A DNA stretch of 48,125 nucleotides, from assembly GCA_902826395.1 (NCBI GenBank), contig CADEER010000011.1:1-48125 (forward strand), read 5' to 3'. This document shows, piece by piece, positions 1-7,774 of this stretch (positions are counted from its first letter, which is position 1; each line of letters starts with the position of its first letter). The notes below the pieces were generated by a model. That model had not been told where the DNA came from. It did no database searches and saw only the letters and a program-made list of their open reading frames with translations. The DNA is from an uncultured bacterium (GTDB taxonomy: Bacteria; Desulfobacterota; Binatia; HRBIN30; CADEER01). A program made the translations under genes and the position numbers.

Positions 1-17
1 GAATTCGGGCATGGATC

Positions 18-47
18 GTGTACGGGTACGCGTACGAGTACGTGTAC
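18..47. repeat. Five-unit degenerate hexamer repeat (NNGTAC)
   Basis: Five adjacent hexamers read GTGTAC, GGGTAC, GCGTAC, GAGTAC and GTGTAC. Positions 3-6 of each unit are fixed as GTAC and only the second base varies. The tract lies in the noncoding DNA downstream of the transketolase-like gene. Read on the plus strand it would encode alternating tyrosines, but no supported gene covers it. It may be an intergenic microsatellite-like element; its function is unknown. Confidence 0.6.
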
Positions 48-110
48 GGGAGAAAGTCGACAGTCCCGGAGGGAGAGGGGACCTTGGGGGGTGACGAACA
101 AGGGCGTTGT

Positions 111-2057
111 TCAACGGGCTGCCAGCTTGCGAACCGCGGCGCCGATACTCGACGAATCCAGCCCCTGCGACTCCATCTGCTGCCAGAGTCCGCCGGCTCC
201 CTCGCGATAGGTGCCGAGGTTGTCGTAGGCGCCACGGAAGCCACGGCGCAGCAGCTCGGTGCCGAAGCGCGACCCCAGGCCGGTGCGGACGTTCTGCCCC
301 TCGGCGACGAGAACGAACCTTGCCTGGCAGAGCCGCTTCATCATTTCCTCGTCGTACACATTGAGGGTGCATTTGTTGACGAGGCCGACGTCGAGGCCGC
401 TCTCCCGCAGACCGACCACGGCGTCGAGGGCTCGGTGCAGCGTCTCTCCGAACGACACCACGTAACCGGCGCTGCCCTCGCGGACGAGGTCGTCGCGGCC
501 GGCCTCGAATCGATATCCCTCGCCGAAGAACCTGCCGCCGCCGTCGGCGAGAACGTCGGGCACGGTGGATCGGGTTGAGAACAGAAAGCGGCACCCGGGC
601 TCCGGGAAGATGCTGCGCAGACAAGCCCGGAACTGGTGCTGGTCGGCGGGAAAGTAGAGCCGCGTAGTGTCGCGACCGCCGTCCGGCAACGCGCCGTCGG
701 CGAACAGATTGTTGATACCGAAGTGGCACGTGTTGTCGGCCATGTCGTCGCACCCCGAGTGCGAGAGGTGCACCAGGACGTTGGCTTGGTTGAGACGCGC
801 CATGGTGAGCTCGGAGAGAAACATCTCCAGGAAGGCGGCGAACGTAGCCATGATGCCCTGCCTGCCCGGCTCGTATCCAAATCCGGCGGCGGCGGAGAAG
901 TTGCCGCGCTCCATGATGCCGCCGCGCACGAAGATTTCCGGATAGGCTTTGCGAATGACGCCCAATCCGCACGAGCCCTCGAGATCGCTGTCGAAGACGC
1001 GGACCGAAGCGCGGCGCTCGTCGGCCGACATCTCGCCGAGGATCTCGACCATGTATTCGCCGAACAAGCTTCGGTTCGCCGCCGCCCCTTCCGTTCCGCG
1101 CGACGGCGGCCGCGACGGGCCCTTCGCCACGCTCTCGAGGTAGGCAACGGCGCGATCCTGACCGCGCGCCCGCAGATGCGCGACAGCCGCATCGCGCGAG
1201 ATCACGTCGTGGCCGTGCGTCTTGCCCTCGAGCCCCTCGATGCCGACGCACATCTTGCGGCGGTTGAGGAGAGCCTGCGGACCGGGCGTCGTCACGGCGC
1301 GGCACATGCGCGCGTAGAGCTGGTCGAGATCCTCTCCATCGCCGACGTCGACGGCGAGTCCGTGACCCGTGAGCGTCCGCTCGAGCGAGAAGCCCGGCAG
1401 GTAGTCGGAGGGATGGCCAGCGATGGTGACATCGTTGTCGTCGATCAACAGCTTGACGTTCAGCCCCTGCGCAACCGCCAGACGCGCCGCCTCGGCGCTG
1501 TTACCCTCCATCTGCGAGCCGTCGGACCCCAGGCAGAGGATCACCTTGTCGGGGTTGGCCATCGCGATGCCATTGACGAACGGCCAGAGGTGGCCGAGGC
1601 GACCCGACGAGAAATGGACGCCCGGGGTCAGGCCGCGCTCCGGGTGGCCCGGCAGGTGCGCGTCGTGCTCGCGGTACGAGAGCAGTCGCGACACATCCAG
1701 GTCGCCTTCGAGGACCGCCATCAGATACTGCGTCGCCACGCGATGGCCCGCCTCGTCGAAGAGCACCGGGAACACATTGGGCTCGCCGCCGGCGCGCGCG
1801 TGCAGGATGAATCCGTAGCCGATCAACACCTCCGGAACGGTGTCGTAGGCGCCGCCCGTATGTCCGCCGACGCCTTTGGCGCCCGCCACCGCCGTATAGA
1901 AGACGATGGTGTCGCGGCACAGTCGGATGTTGTCTTCGAGAATGGCGCGCTGCTTCGAATCGAGCTGCGGGCGGTGCGGATCCAGAGCGAGCGGCTGGAA
2001 GCCCCCGAGATCGATCGGAAAATCAGCCGCTGGCTTCGTTTGCCGCCCCGCCGTCAT
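111..2057 (-). CDS. Atypical transketolase-family protein
   Basis: This 648-residue thiamine-diphosphate enzyme has the transketolase layout: an N-terminal pyrophosphate-binding half, a pyrimidine-binding middle and a C-terminal transketolase domain. Visible signatures are VGGHTGGAYD near the N-terminus and the cofactor motif GSDGSQMEGN followed by LLIDDNDVT, which correspond to the GDG-to-NN motif of the family. The match to classical TktA is loose (GSDG rather than GDG), so the substrate is uncertain. It may serve the pentose-phosphate cycle or an unrelated ketol transfer. The ATG at 2057 is chosen because GGAAGGGGGAG sits just upstream; a TTG seven codons earlier is the alternative. It is the last gene of the leftward set beginning at nuoI, after an 81-base gap. 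Confidence 0.8.
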   Translation of the reverse strand: MTAGRQTKPAADFPIDLGGFQPLALDPHRPQLDSKQRAILEDNIRLCRDTIVFYTAVAGAKGVGGHTGGAYDTVPEVLIGYGFILHARAGGEPNVFPVLFDEAGHRVATQYLMAVLEGDLDVSRLLSYREHDAHLPGHPERGLTPGVHFSSGRLGHLWPFVNGIAMANPDKVILCLGSDGSQMEGNSAEAARLAVAQGLNVKLLIDDNDVTIAGHPSDYLPGFSLERTLTGHGLAVDVGDGEDLDQLYARMCRAVTTPGPQALLNRRKMCVGIEGLEGKTHGHDVISRDAAVAHLRARGQDRAVAYLESVAKGPSRPPSRGTEGAAANRSLFGEYMVEILGEMSADERRASVRVFDSDLEGSCGLGVIRKAYPEIFVRGGIMERGNFSAAAGFGYEPGRQGIMATFAAFLEMFLSELTMARLNQANVLVHLSHSGCDDMADNTCHFGINNLFADGALPDGGRDTTRLYFPADQHQFRACLRSIFPEPGCRFLFSTRSTVPDVLADGGGRFFGEGYRFEAGRDDLVREGSAGYVVSFGETLHRALDAVVGLRESGLDVGLVNKCTLNVYDEEMMKRLCQARFVLVAEGQNVRTGLGSRFGTELLRRGFRGAYDNLGTYREGAGGLWQQMESQGLDSSSIGAAVRKLAAR

Positions 2058-2138
2058 CTTCTCCCCCTTCCGCGGCAAGCCAGCCGCTCAGCAGCCGTTG
2101 GGCCGCTGAGCGACCCGGCACTACCGCGCCATGAGCAA

Positions 2139-3329
2139 CTATGGATGCGCAGCATCCGCACCGGCGGTGCGCAGGCCGCAGAACTCCTCGTAGTCGATCA
2201 GCTCGGTCACCGTCGGATGCTCACCGCAGACGGGGCACTTCGGATCCTTGCGCAGCTTGTGGATACGCAACTCCATGCTCAGGGTGTCGAAATAGACCAT
2301 GCGCCCGATCAGCGGCTTGCCGACGCCGAGGATCAGCTTCATCGCCTCGAGCGCTTGCACACAGCCGACCAATCCGGGCAGCACACCCAGCACGCCAGCT
2401 TCCTGGCAGCTCGGAGCAGCGCCCGGCGGCGGCGGCTCGGGGAACAAGCATCGGTAGCAGGGGCCGCGGTGCGGATAGAACACCGACGCCTGGCCTTCGA
2501 ACTGGAAGATGCTGCCGTGCACGTTGGGGATACCCGCCATGACGCACGCGTCGTTCACCAGATAACGGGTCGGAAAGTTGTCGCAGCCGTCGAGAACGAC
2601 ATCGTAGCCCTTGATGATGTCGAGGATGTTCTCCGACGACACTCGCGTCTCGTAGCCGATGACTTTGATGTCGGGATTGAGGTCGTTGATGGTCTTGCGC
2701 GCCGACTCGACCTTCGACATGCCAACGCGATCGTTGTTGTGGATGATCTGACGCTGCAGGTTGCTCATGTCGACTACGTCGTTGTCGACGATGCCGAGCG
2801 TCCCCACGCCCGCCGCGGCGAGGTAATAGGCGGCAGGCGAACCCAAGCCGCCGGCACCGATCAGCAGGACCTTGGATTGCAGAAGCTTCGCCTGCCCCTT
2901 CTCTCCCACCTCGGGAAGAATGAAGTGGCGGTCGTAGCGCTTCAGTTGCTCCGGCGTGAACTGGAAATCCTGAACCCAGTTGTGGCCAGCGCCCTTCCAG
3001 GCTCCGTATCCACCCTGCATGGAGACGACGTCGGTGTACCCGAGCTCGCGCAGGGTCCGCCCGGCGAGCATCGAACGCGTGCCCCCCGCGCAATAGAGGA
3101 TCAGCGGTGTCGACTTGTCGGGCACCTCCTCCTCGACGCGCATGTCGAGAAAGCCGCGCGGCACCGAGACCGCGCCCGGCAGATGGCCGTCGCGGTACTC
3201 TTCCTTTTCACGGACGTCGAGCACCTTGTAGCCGCCGCCGTTCGACAGCACTTTCTCCACCTGCTCCGGCGTCCATTCCGGAATCTCGCGCCGGGCTTCC
3301 TCCATCAATTGCTTGTAAGTCTTGGCCAT
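2139..3329 (-). CDS. moeB: Rhodanese-MoeB/ThiF fusion (sulfur-carrier adenylyltransferase)
   Basis: The 396-residue protein should adenylate the C-terminal glycine of a ubiquitin-like sulfur carrier (MoaD or ThiS type) and may pass sulfur to it. Residues 20-120 form a rhodanese domain with the persulfide cysteine at C80 in YCAGGTRS. Residues 125-380 form the E1-like domain, with the nucleotide motif GAGGLG at 158-163, a candidate catalytic cysteine at C308 (APSCQEAG), and zinc pairs C291/C294 and C365/C368. In MOCS3 and MoeZ the rhodanese follows the ThiF domain; here it comes first. The start at 3329 (MAKTYKQ) is preferred to an upstream in-frame Met because homology begins here and GAGGG lies upstream. 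No moaD or thiS is visible nearby. Confidence 0.88.
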   Translation of the reverse strand: MAKTYKQLMEEARREIPEWTPEQVEKVLSNGGGYKVLDVREKEEYRDGHLPGAVSVPRGFLDMRVEEEVPDKSTPLILYCAGGTRSMLAGRTLRELGYTDVVSMQGGYGAWKGAGHNWVQDFQFTPEQLKRYDRHFILPEVGEKGQAKLLQSKVLLIGAGGLGSPAAYYLAAAGVGTLGIVDNDVVDMSNLQRQIIHNNDRVGMSKVESARKTINDLNPDIKVIGYETRVSSENILDIIKGYDVVLDGCDNFPTRYLVNDACVMAGIPNVHGSIFQFEGQASVFYPHRGPCYRCLFPEPPPPGAAPSCQEAGVLGVLPGLVGCVQALEAMKLILGVGKPLIGRMVYFDTLSMELRIHKLRKDPKCPVCGEHPTVTELIDYEEFCGLRTAGADAAHP

Positions 3330-3387
3330 TTTCGAGCCCTCGCTCTCTTCGACGCTGTCGCGGGTTGAAGCAACCGCGCCTCGAACC

Positions 3388-3639
3388 TCAGTCGCTCTCA
3401 CGTGCGAGCGCATTGCCATCGCGTTCGGCGCGATCGCGGAGCTCCCGGATGATGCGGTCGCTCTGCGCCGCGTGGAACATTGCCATCATGTTGGCACCCA
3501 GAACGGTTACGAGGCTGGCGCCCGCCCAATACAGGTGCGACTCGACTTCGCCGCCGCGCAGGATGCCCATGCCCTTACCGAAGGTCACCAACATCACGAT
3601 CGTGGAGACGATCATGAGCAGAATCGTAACTTTCCCCAT
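3388..3639 (-). CDS. Small two-helix membrane protein, unknown
   Basis: This 83-residue protein has two predicted membrane helices, about residues 3-25 and 37-62, joined by a short loop, then a charged arginine/glutamate-rich tail. I do not recognise a family. It lies 22 bases after the nuoI stop and 58 bases before the MoeB start on the same strand, so co-transcription is likely. No obvious metal ligands or signal-peptide cleavage site are visible. The codon usage matches its neighbours, and it has hydrophobic helices in the sense frame, which supports it being a real gene. Confidence 0.6.
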   Translation of the reverse strand: MGKVTILLMIVSTIVMLVTFGKGMGILRGGEVESHLYWAGASLVTVLGANMMAMFHAAQSDRIIRELRDRAERDGNALARESD

Positions 3640-3661
3640 CGGTCACCCGTGTCCGCGCGCC

Positions 3662-4261
3662 TCAGCCCTTGAACCGCTCCCAGACCTCCTCGTCCTGCCG
3701 TGCGTAGTCGGCGATCTGATCGTCCATCAGTGCGTTGCGGCCTCTGGTAGCTAGAACCGTCGAACGGTTCATCAAAGTTTCCTTGGTCTCCACGAAGTCG
3801 GCGCGGTTGAAGCCCCAGATCTTCGGATGCACGTAGGTGTCCATTCGGATTGCGTCACACGGACATGCCTCGACGCACATACCGCAGTAGATGCAGCGCA
3901 GCGTGTCGATCTCGTAACGCAACGGGAACTTTTCGACCTCCGGATCCGGATGCTCGCCCGCTTCGATGAAAATGCAGTTGGCGGGACACGCGGTTGCACA
4001 AAGGAAGCAGGCCGTGCAGCGAACCGAGCTGTCCTCTTTCAAAGTCAGCCGATGGCTGCCGCGGTAGTTGTCCGGATAGATCTTGTACTCGTCCGGATAC
4101 TGAACGGTGACCGCCGCCTTGATGTGCCGGAACAATCCCACTGCGTGCAGTGCATGCAGGCTCAGATTGCGCCAGAAGCGGTAGCCCGTGACCACCAGAC
4201 CGCGCAGGATCTCCCCGAGGTACAGCCTTTCGAGAAGGCTCATTTCGGTGCGGCGCTTCAT
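3662..4261 (-). CDS. nuoI: NuoI-type 2x[4Fe-4S] ferredoxin
   Basis: The 199-residue protein matches the complex I subunit that relays electrons through clusters N6a and N6b. Two ferredoxin motifs are visible: CTACFLCATACPANC around residues 82-96 and CIYCGMCVEACPCDA around residues 122-136. The N-terminal amphipathic stretch (residues 8-45) is the membrane-contact region usual in NuoI. No other nuo genes are in the window, so this copy is outside a visible nuo operon. It could belong to a dispersed complex I or serve another membrane oxidoreductase. It leads the leftward set with the 83-residue membrane protein and the MoeB fusion. Confidence 0.87.
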   Translation of the reverse strand: MKRRTEMSLLERLYLGEILRGLVVTGYRFWRNLSLHALHAVGLFRHIKAAVTVQYPDEYKIYPDNYRGSHRLTLKEDSSVRCTACFLCATACPANCIFIEAGEHPDPEVEKFPLRYEIDTLRCIYCGMCVEACPCDAIRMDTYVHPKIWGFNRADFVETKETLMNRSTVLATRGRNALMDDQIADYARQDEEVWERFKG

Positions 4262-4370
4262 CAGATGGTTTCCCGGCTACGAGAAGCCGACACTATCCCG
4301 AGCCAGCCCTTAAGAATCAAGGTAGGGCAGGCTGCGCCGCGACGAACGTCGGCAGAAAGTCCTCGGGACA

Positions 4371-5024
4371 CTAGTGGACCGACTCGCTGCCACCGAACCC
4401 GCCGCTGCCGAGGGCAAACTCGATCACCTCACAGAGCCTCGCCGCCCGGTTGCAGATCGCCGCCGACTCCAACAGCGACTGCCTGTCCATCGGGGGGAAA
4501 TCGAGAGACTGGCACAGAAAGTTGACGAGGACCTCGTCGGACATCGACGCCTCATCGAGCAGTCGCTGCGCGAGCTCGGGATCTCGAGGCTCGATGTAGC
4601 GCACCATTGCCGTGCGTACCCGCGCGCGCTCGTCCGCCGAGAGACCGTCGGCCGGCGGGTCGCGCCACGTCACTTCGGCTCGCCGATACGTCGACTCATC
4701 CTGGATCTCGGCGCGTACACGGAATTCGCGCATCCCGTGCAGGACGATGTTGTACCGCCCGTCCGCCAGAGCGTCGCAGCGCACCATCCGTCCGGCGCAC
4801 CCGACCTGAAAGATTTCCGGTCGCTGGTGATAGCTCTCACGCCAGTCGCCGCGCAGCAGCACCATTCCGATGACGCCGTCGCCCCCATCGTGTGCGTCTC
4901 GCACCATGTCTCGGTAACGGGGCTCGAAGATGTGCAGCGGCATCGGCACCCCCGGGAACAGCACCGCGTTCGGCAAGGGGAATAGCGGGATGGCAGCTGG
5001 CAAAGGATTCGATCCCGGGTTCAT
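4371..5024 (-). CDS. Lon substrate-binding-domain protein (ATPase-less)
   Basis: The 217-residue protein consists of the Lon N-terminal (LAN/PUA-like) domain alone. The typical opening IPLFPLPNAVLFPG is followed by MPLHIFEPRYRDM and later by IGMVLLRGD. There is no AAA ATPase or protease domain, so it is not a Lon protease. Free-standing proteins of this family are widespread and mostly uncharacterised. The ATG at 5024 is preferred over an upstream in-frame start because homology begins there and AAGGCGGGGA precedes it. It lies 61 bases beyond the Fur-family gene and may be the tail of the redox-stress block. Confidence 0.85.
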   Translation of the reverse strand: MNPGSNPLPAAIPLFPLPNAVLFPGVPMPLHIFEPRYRDMVRDAHDGGDGVIGMVLLRGDWRESYHQRPEIFQVGCAGRMVRCDALADGRYNIVLHGMREFRVRAEIQDESTYRRAEVTWRDPPADGLSADERARVRTAMVRYIEPRDPELAQRLLDEASMSDEVLVNFLCQSLDFPPMDRQSLLESAAICNRAARLCEVIEFALGSGGFGGSESVH

Positions 5025-5085
5025 GCGCGGATCCCCGCCTTCACCGGAAGCGGCGCAACGCGTGTGGAACCCGACAGGGGCACGA

Positions 5086-5484
5086 TCACTCCGGCGATGC
5101 CGACGCACCGCCGCTGCAATCGCGGCAGCTGCCGTACAGCGTCGTCGTCTTGCGCCGCACCCGATATCCGGCGAGGCGGACGTCGTCGAGATCAGCGGCG
5201 GCGGTCGCGTCGATGTCGACTACCGTGCCGCATTCGTCGCAGATGAAGTGATCGTGAATGTGCTCGACCGCGTCATAGAGCCCAGCGCCAGAGTCCAGCC
5301 GAACGATTCGCACCCTGCCCTGCCGCGACAGCTTCTCCAGATTCCGGTACACCGTACCGAGACTGACGCGCGGCATCTGCTGCCGGACACGTTCGAAGAC
5401 CTCGCGAGCGCTCGGATGATCGCGCGCCATCTCGACGGCGCGGTACACTGCCTCGAGCTGCGGAGTCGTGCGGTCGGGCTTCAT
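5086..5484 (-). CDS. Fur/PerR-family metalloregulator
   Basis: This 132-residue repressor has the Fur fold. An N-terminal winged helix includes SLGTVYRNLEKLSRQG, and a C-terminal dimerisation half has EHIHDHFICDECG and a second CxxC, CRDC, near the end. The two CxxC pairs are the usual structural zinc site, and the His/Asp cluster is the regulatory metal site. PerR is the best guess, because the gene lies in a block with rubrerythrin and the redox proteins that PerR typically controls. Sequence alone does not exclude Fur or Zur. It begins 9 bases after the DUF3501 stop, so the two are probably co-transcribed. The palindrome at 6615-6629 is a candidate operator. Confidence 0.87.
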   Translation of the reverse strand: MKPDRTTPQLEAVYRAVEMARDHPSAREVFERVRQQMPRVSLGTVYRNLEKLSRQGRVRIVRLDSGAGLYDAVEHIHDHFICDECGTVVDIDATAAADLDDVRLAGYRVRRKTTTLYGSCRDCSGGASASPE

Positions 5485-5493
5485 CGCCGTCGC

Positions 5494-6084
5494 TTACGCC
5501 ACCAGGTCACGCACTAGAGAGCGACGCGTCTCGCCTTGGATCGGGGTCGCGGCGCGGTAGTTCTCGTGATCGATGCGCAAGGTCGCGACGCGACTCTCGT
5601 CGGCAAAGGCTTCGACCGCCGCAGACGGAAGCTGGAAGCGGACGTACTGAACTGCGCTGATGCGATCCTCGCGGCTGTGACCCGGCTCGAAGGAGGCCTG
5701 CACGCTGCGACCGTCAATCTCGAGGCTCACCTTCTCGTCGATTCCGAGCAGACGCAGCAAGCGGGACTCGATGTCGCTGTCTTCGGTGATCTCGATCAGC
5801 ATCGTCGCGCTGAGCTCGCCGGGGCGCGGCAAGAGCGAGTTGTAGACATCGACTTCGTCGCGCACCGCATCGAGATCGGTGATCCGCTCGGCGCGCAGCA
5901 TCTCCTGGATCTGGAAGAAGACGGTGTCGAAATTCTCGAACACGAAAGTCACGCAATCGCCGACGGCGATCCGCCGATTCTTCTTCAGCGCGATGATGCG
6001 GCGGCGGATATCGTCGCGCTCCTTCTCGTAGCGATCGAGACCGATGACGTCCTCGAGGGTAACTCGACGAATGGTGGCATTCAT
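5494..6084 (-). CDS. DUF3501 family protein
   Basis: The 196-residue protein resembles DUF3501, a family of unknown function commonly found beside rubrerythrin and a GlpC-like iron-sulfur oxidoreductase. It starts [20 protein letters not shown] and contains [20 protein letters not shown], typical of the family. No cysteine motif or signal peptide is seen. It sits between rubrerythrin and the Fur/PerR gene on the same strand. The GlpC-like partner is missing here. Family assignment is from recalled sequence pattern and context, not from a search. Confidence 0.75.
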   Translation of the reverse strand: MNATIRRVTLEDVIGLDRYEKERDDIRRRIIALKKNRRIAVGDCVTFVFENFDTVFFQIQEMLRAERITDLDAVRDEVDVYNSLLPRPGELSATMLIEITEDSDIESRLLRLLGIDEKVSLEIDGRSVQASFEPGHSREDRISAVQYVRFQLPSAAVEAFADESRVATLRIDHENYRAATPIQGETRRSLVRDLVA

Positions 6085-6115
6085 GCCGGGATCCGCCCGT
6101 CGCCTGGGCGTGCGA

Positions 6116-6151
6116 ACGCAGTGGGCGGGCCGCTGAGGCCGCCCACTGCGT
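6116..6151 (-). terminator. Perfect 13-bp hairpin between rubrerythrin and DUF3501
   Basis: The arms at 6116-6128 and 6139-6151 are exact reverse complements around a 10-base loop. The hairpin begins just past the rubrerythrin stop on the minus strand. No U-tract follows, so it may be an attenuator or an mRNA-stabilising 3' hairpin that lowers DUF3501/fur expression relative to rubrerythrin. Confidence 0.55.
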
Positions 6152-6157
6152 CGGCCG

Positions 6158-6580
6158 TCACAGGCTCAAGTTGTCGAGCCCCTTCTGGAAGCGACCGGCG
6201 TGCGACTTCTCGGCACGAGCCAGCGTTTCGAACCACTCCGCGACCTCGTCGAAACCTTCCTCACGCGCCGTCTTGGCGAAGCCGGGATACATCTGCGTGT
6301 ACTCGTAGGTCTCGCCTTCGACGGCGGACTTGAGGTTCTTCTCCGTGTCGCCAATGGCGATTCCGGTGCACGGGTCGCCGACCTGTTGCAGGAAGTCGAG
6401 ATGGCCGAAGGCGTGGCCGGTCTCTGCTTCCGAAGTATCGCGAAACAGCCCGCCGACTTCCGGATAACCCTCGATGTCGGCGCGGCGCGCGAAGTAGAGG
6501 TAGCGCCGGTTGGCCTGCGACTCGCCCGCGAACGCGGCCTTCAGATTGTCGTGAGTCTTCGAGCCCTTGAGATTTGCCAT
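6158..6580 (-). CDS. rbr: Rubrerythrin (short, no rubredoxin domain)
   Basis: This 140-residue ferritin-like diiron protein should reduce hydrogen peroxide. Candidate iron ligands are E20 in the first helix, E53 and H56 in EAETGHA, glutamates around 90-94, and E124 and H127 in RAEKSHA. The C-terminal rubredoxin domain of classical rubrerythrin (about 190 residues) is absent, as in sulerythrin-type proteins, so electrons must come from a separate partner. The BFD-like protein or the GST upstream are possible sources. The ATG at 6580 follows a strong AGGAGGAG, which decides against the longer in-frame start. A palindromic operator candidate lies 35 bases upstream. Confidence 0.93.
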   Translation of the reverse strand: MANLKGSKTHDNLKAAFAGESQANRRYLYFARRADIEGYPEVGGLFRDTSEAETGHAFGHLDFLQQVGDPCTGIAIGDTEKNLKSAVEGETYEYTQMYPGFAKTAREEGFDEVAEWFETLARAEKSHAGRFQKGLDNLSL

Positions 6581-6614
6581 ATGTCTTTCTCCTCCTGCGA
6601 CCTTGGTCATCAAT

Positions 6615-6629
6615 CAGGAACAATTCCTG
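6615..6629. promoter_or_regulatory. Palindromic operator candidate upstream of rubrerythrin
   Basis: The sequence CAGGAACAATTCCTG is a perfect 6-3-6 inverted repeat, 35 bases before the rubrerythrin ATG and downstream of the promoter-like TTGACA. A Fur/PerR repressor is encoded two genes downstream. Its shape (two-fold symmetric, AT-containing core) suits such a repressor, although the bases do not match the canonical Fur or PerR box. Binding is inference. Confidence 0.45.
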
Positions 6630-6643
6630 TTAAAGACTCCGTC

Positions 6644-6672
6644 GAACTACGCCCGTGAGGTGCGCCTGTCAA
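6644..6672 (-). promoter_or_regulatory. Possible sigma-70 promoter for rubrerythrin
   Basis: A perfect -35 hexamer TTGACA (minus strand, 6672-6667) overlaps the stop codon of the BFD-like gene. It is followed after 17 bases by TAGTTC, a poor -10. The position, between the BFD-like gene and rubrerythrin and ahead of the palindrome, suggests an independent promoter. The weak -10 keeps confidence low. Confidence 0.35.
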
Positions 6673-6914
6673 TCACCCCTGGAGGCTGCCTTCTCGAGCA
6701 TCTCCTTCATGACCGGTGTGCAGCGGGTGATGCCGCCGCGTTCGGTCCCGCAGGGTCCCGTCCCGGCCCGGGTGATCCGCTTGAGATCCGCCAGGGTATG
6801 GGCGCCGTTGGCAATCGCCCTCTCGATCGTCCCCTTTTTGATCTTGTTGCAGATGCAAACGACCTTGTAGGAGTCGAGAATCTTCTGCCGGAGCGCCTCG
6901 TCCTCGGAGCTCAC
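6669..6914 (-). CDS. BFD-like [2Fe-2S] protein
   Basis: The 81-residue protein resembles the bacterioferritin-associated ferredoxin-like domain. Cysteines C20 and C22 (VCICNK) begin the motif. The family pattern RITRAGTGPC brings C55, followed by C65. The last spacing (C-x9-C) is longer than the CxxC or C-x4-C usual in this fold, so cluster ligation may differ. Its place between GST and rubrerythrin suggests an electron carrier, perhaps to the rubredoxin-less rubrerythrin; that role is inferred. Confidence 0.78.
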   Translation of the reverse strand: MSSEDEALRQKILDSYKVVCICNKIKKGTIERAIANGAHTLADLKRITRAGTGPCGTERGGITRCTPVMKEMLEKAASRGD

Positions 6915-6992
6915 GGTTTCACCCGTTCCTCGTTCGACGCGGCATCGTTACTCCCGCCGGCCCGATCACGCGGCGCGAGCGCACCCCGCGAT

Positions 6993-7595
6993 TCAGAGGT
7001 TCAACGCCGCGATGCTGGGGCGCTGGCGCAGGCGACCGATCCAGGCATGCACGTTGCGCAAGCGCGGATCGACTTCCACACCGAGGCGCGCCAGATTCAT
7101 CACCGCCGGAACGAAGGCGATGTCCGCGAGCGAAAACTCGGTGGCGAGGAACTCGCGTCCGGTCAGGAAGGACTCGAGCCGCACCAAGCCGTCGCTCAGC
7201 CCCTTGCGGTAGCGCTGCAGGCGTTCGGCGTCCTGATCGTCCTCGGGCTTACCGAGCTCCGCCTGCACGAAACCAGCCGACGGAAGGAAGGAGTTGTCGC
7301 AGAAGTCTTCGAGGGTTCGGACGCGAGCCTTCCCAGCGGAATCCTCGGGCATCAACGCGGGATGCGGGTACTCGTCCTCCAGATACTCGTTGATCAAAGT
7401 CGAGTCGTAGACGACGACCTCTTCATCGATCAACACCGGGACCCTGCCGTAGGGGTTCAGCTTCAGGAACTCGGCGGTCCGCTGTTCTCCCTTGCGCAGA
7501 TCCACAAACACCGTCTCGTACTCGAGCTCTTTCTCCGCCAGGACAATGCGGACCTTCTGCGCGAAGGGACAGTCTGGATAGTCGTACAGTCGCAT
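6993..7595 (-). CDS. Glutathione S-transferase family protein
   Basis: The 200-residue protein has a thioredoxin-like N-terminal domain beginning MRLYDYPDCPFAQKVR. The candidate active cysteine lies in CPFAQ, and the cis-proline and glutathione contacts lie in GRVPVLID and VVYDSTLINEYLE. An all-helical C-terminal domain starts near residue 90. It resembles the SspA, omega and dehydroascorbate-type GSTs with a cysteine rather than a catalytic tyrosine. The ATG is preceded by AGGAAAGG. It heads the leftward stress block and ends 78 bases before the BFD-like gene. Confidence 0.87.
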   Translation of the reverse strand: MRLYDYPDCPFAQKVRIVLAEKELEYETVFVDLRKGEQRTAEFLKLNPYGRVPVLIDEEVVVYDSTLINEYLEDEYPHPALMPEDSAGKARVRTLEDFCDNSFLPSAGFVQAELGKPEDDQDAERLQRYRKGLSDGLVRLESFLTGREFLATEFSLADIAFVPAVMNLARLGVEVDPRLRNVHAWIGRLRQRPSIAALNL

Positions 7596-7774
7596 TCTTT
7601 TTCGCCTTTCCTCAGCAAACCACCATCACCGCTAGTGCGGCCCCCGCGGGAGCCCCAACCCCCGGCGGCCTGCGAACATAGCACGCGCATACATCGCAGA
7701 AACCCCAGCCGCTGTAAACCGGTGTCTCAACATGGACAGAGTTCGCCGGGCGCCCCAAAAAAGGCGCCGCGTGC

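Noticed and set aside
636-3368. Long plus-strand open frame (910 codons)
   Set aside because: It is antisense to the transketolase-like and MoeB genes, crosses the gap between them and has no domain signature; open antisense frames are expected at this GC.
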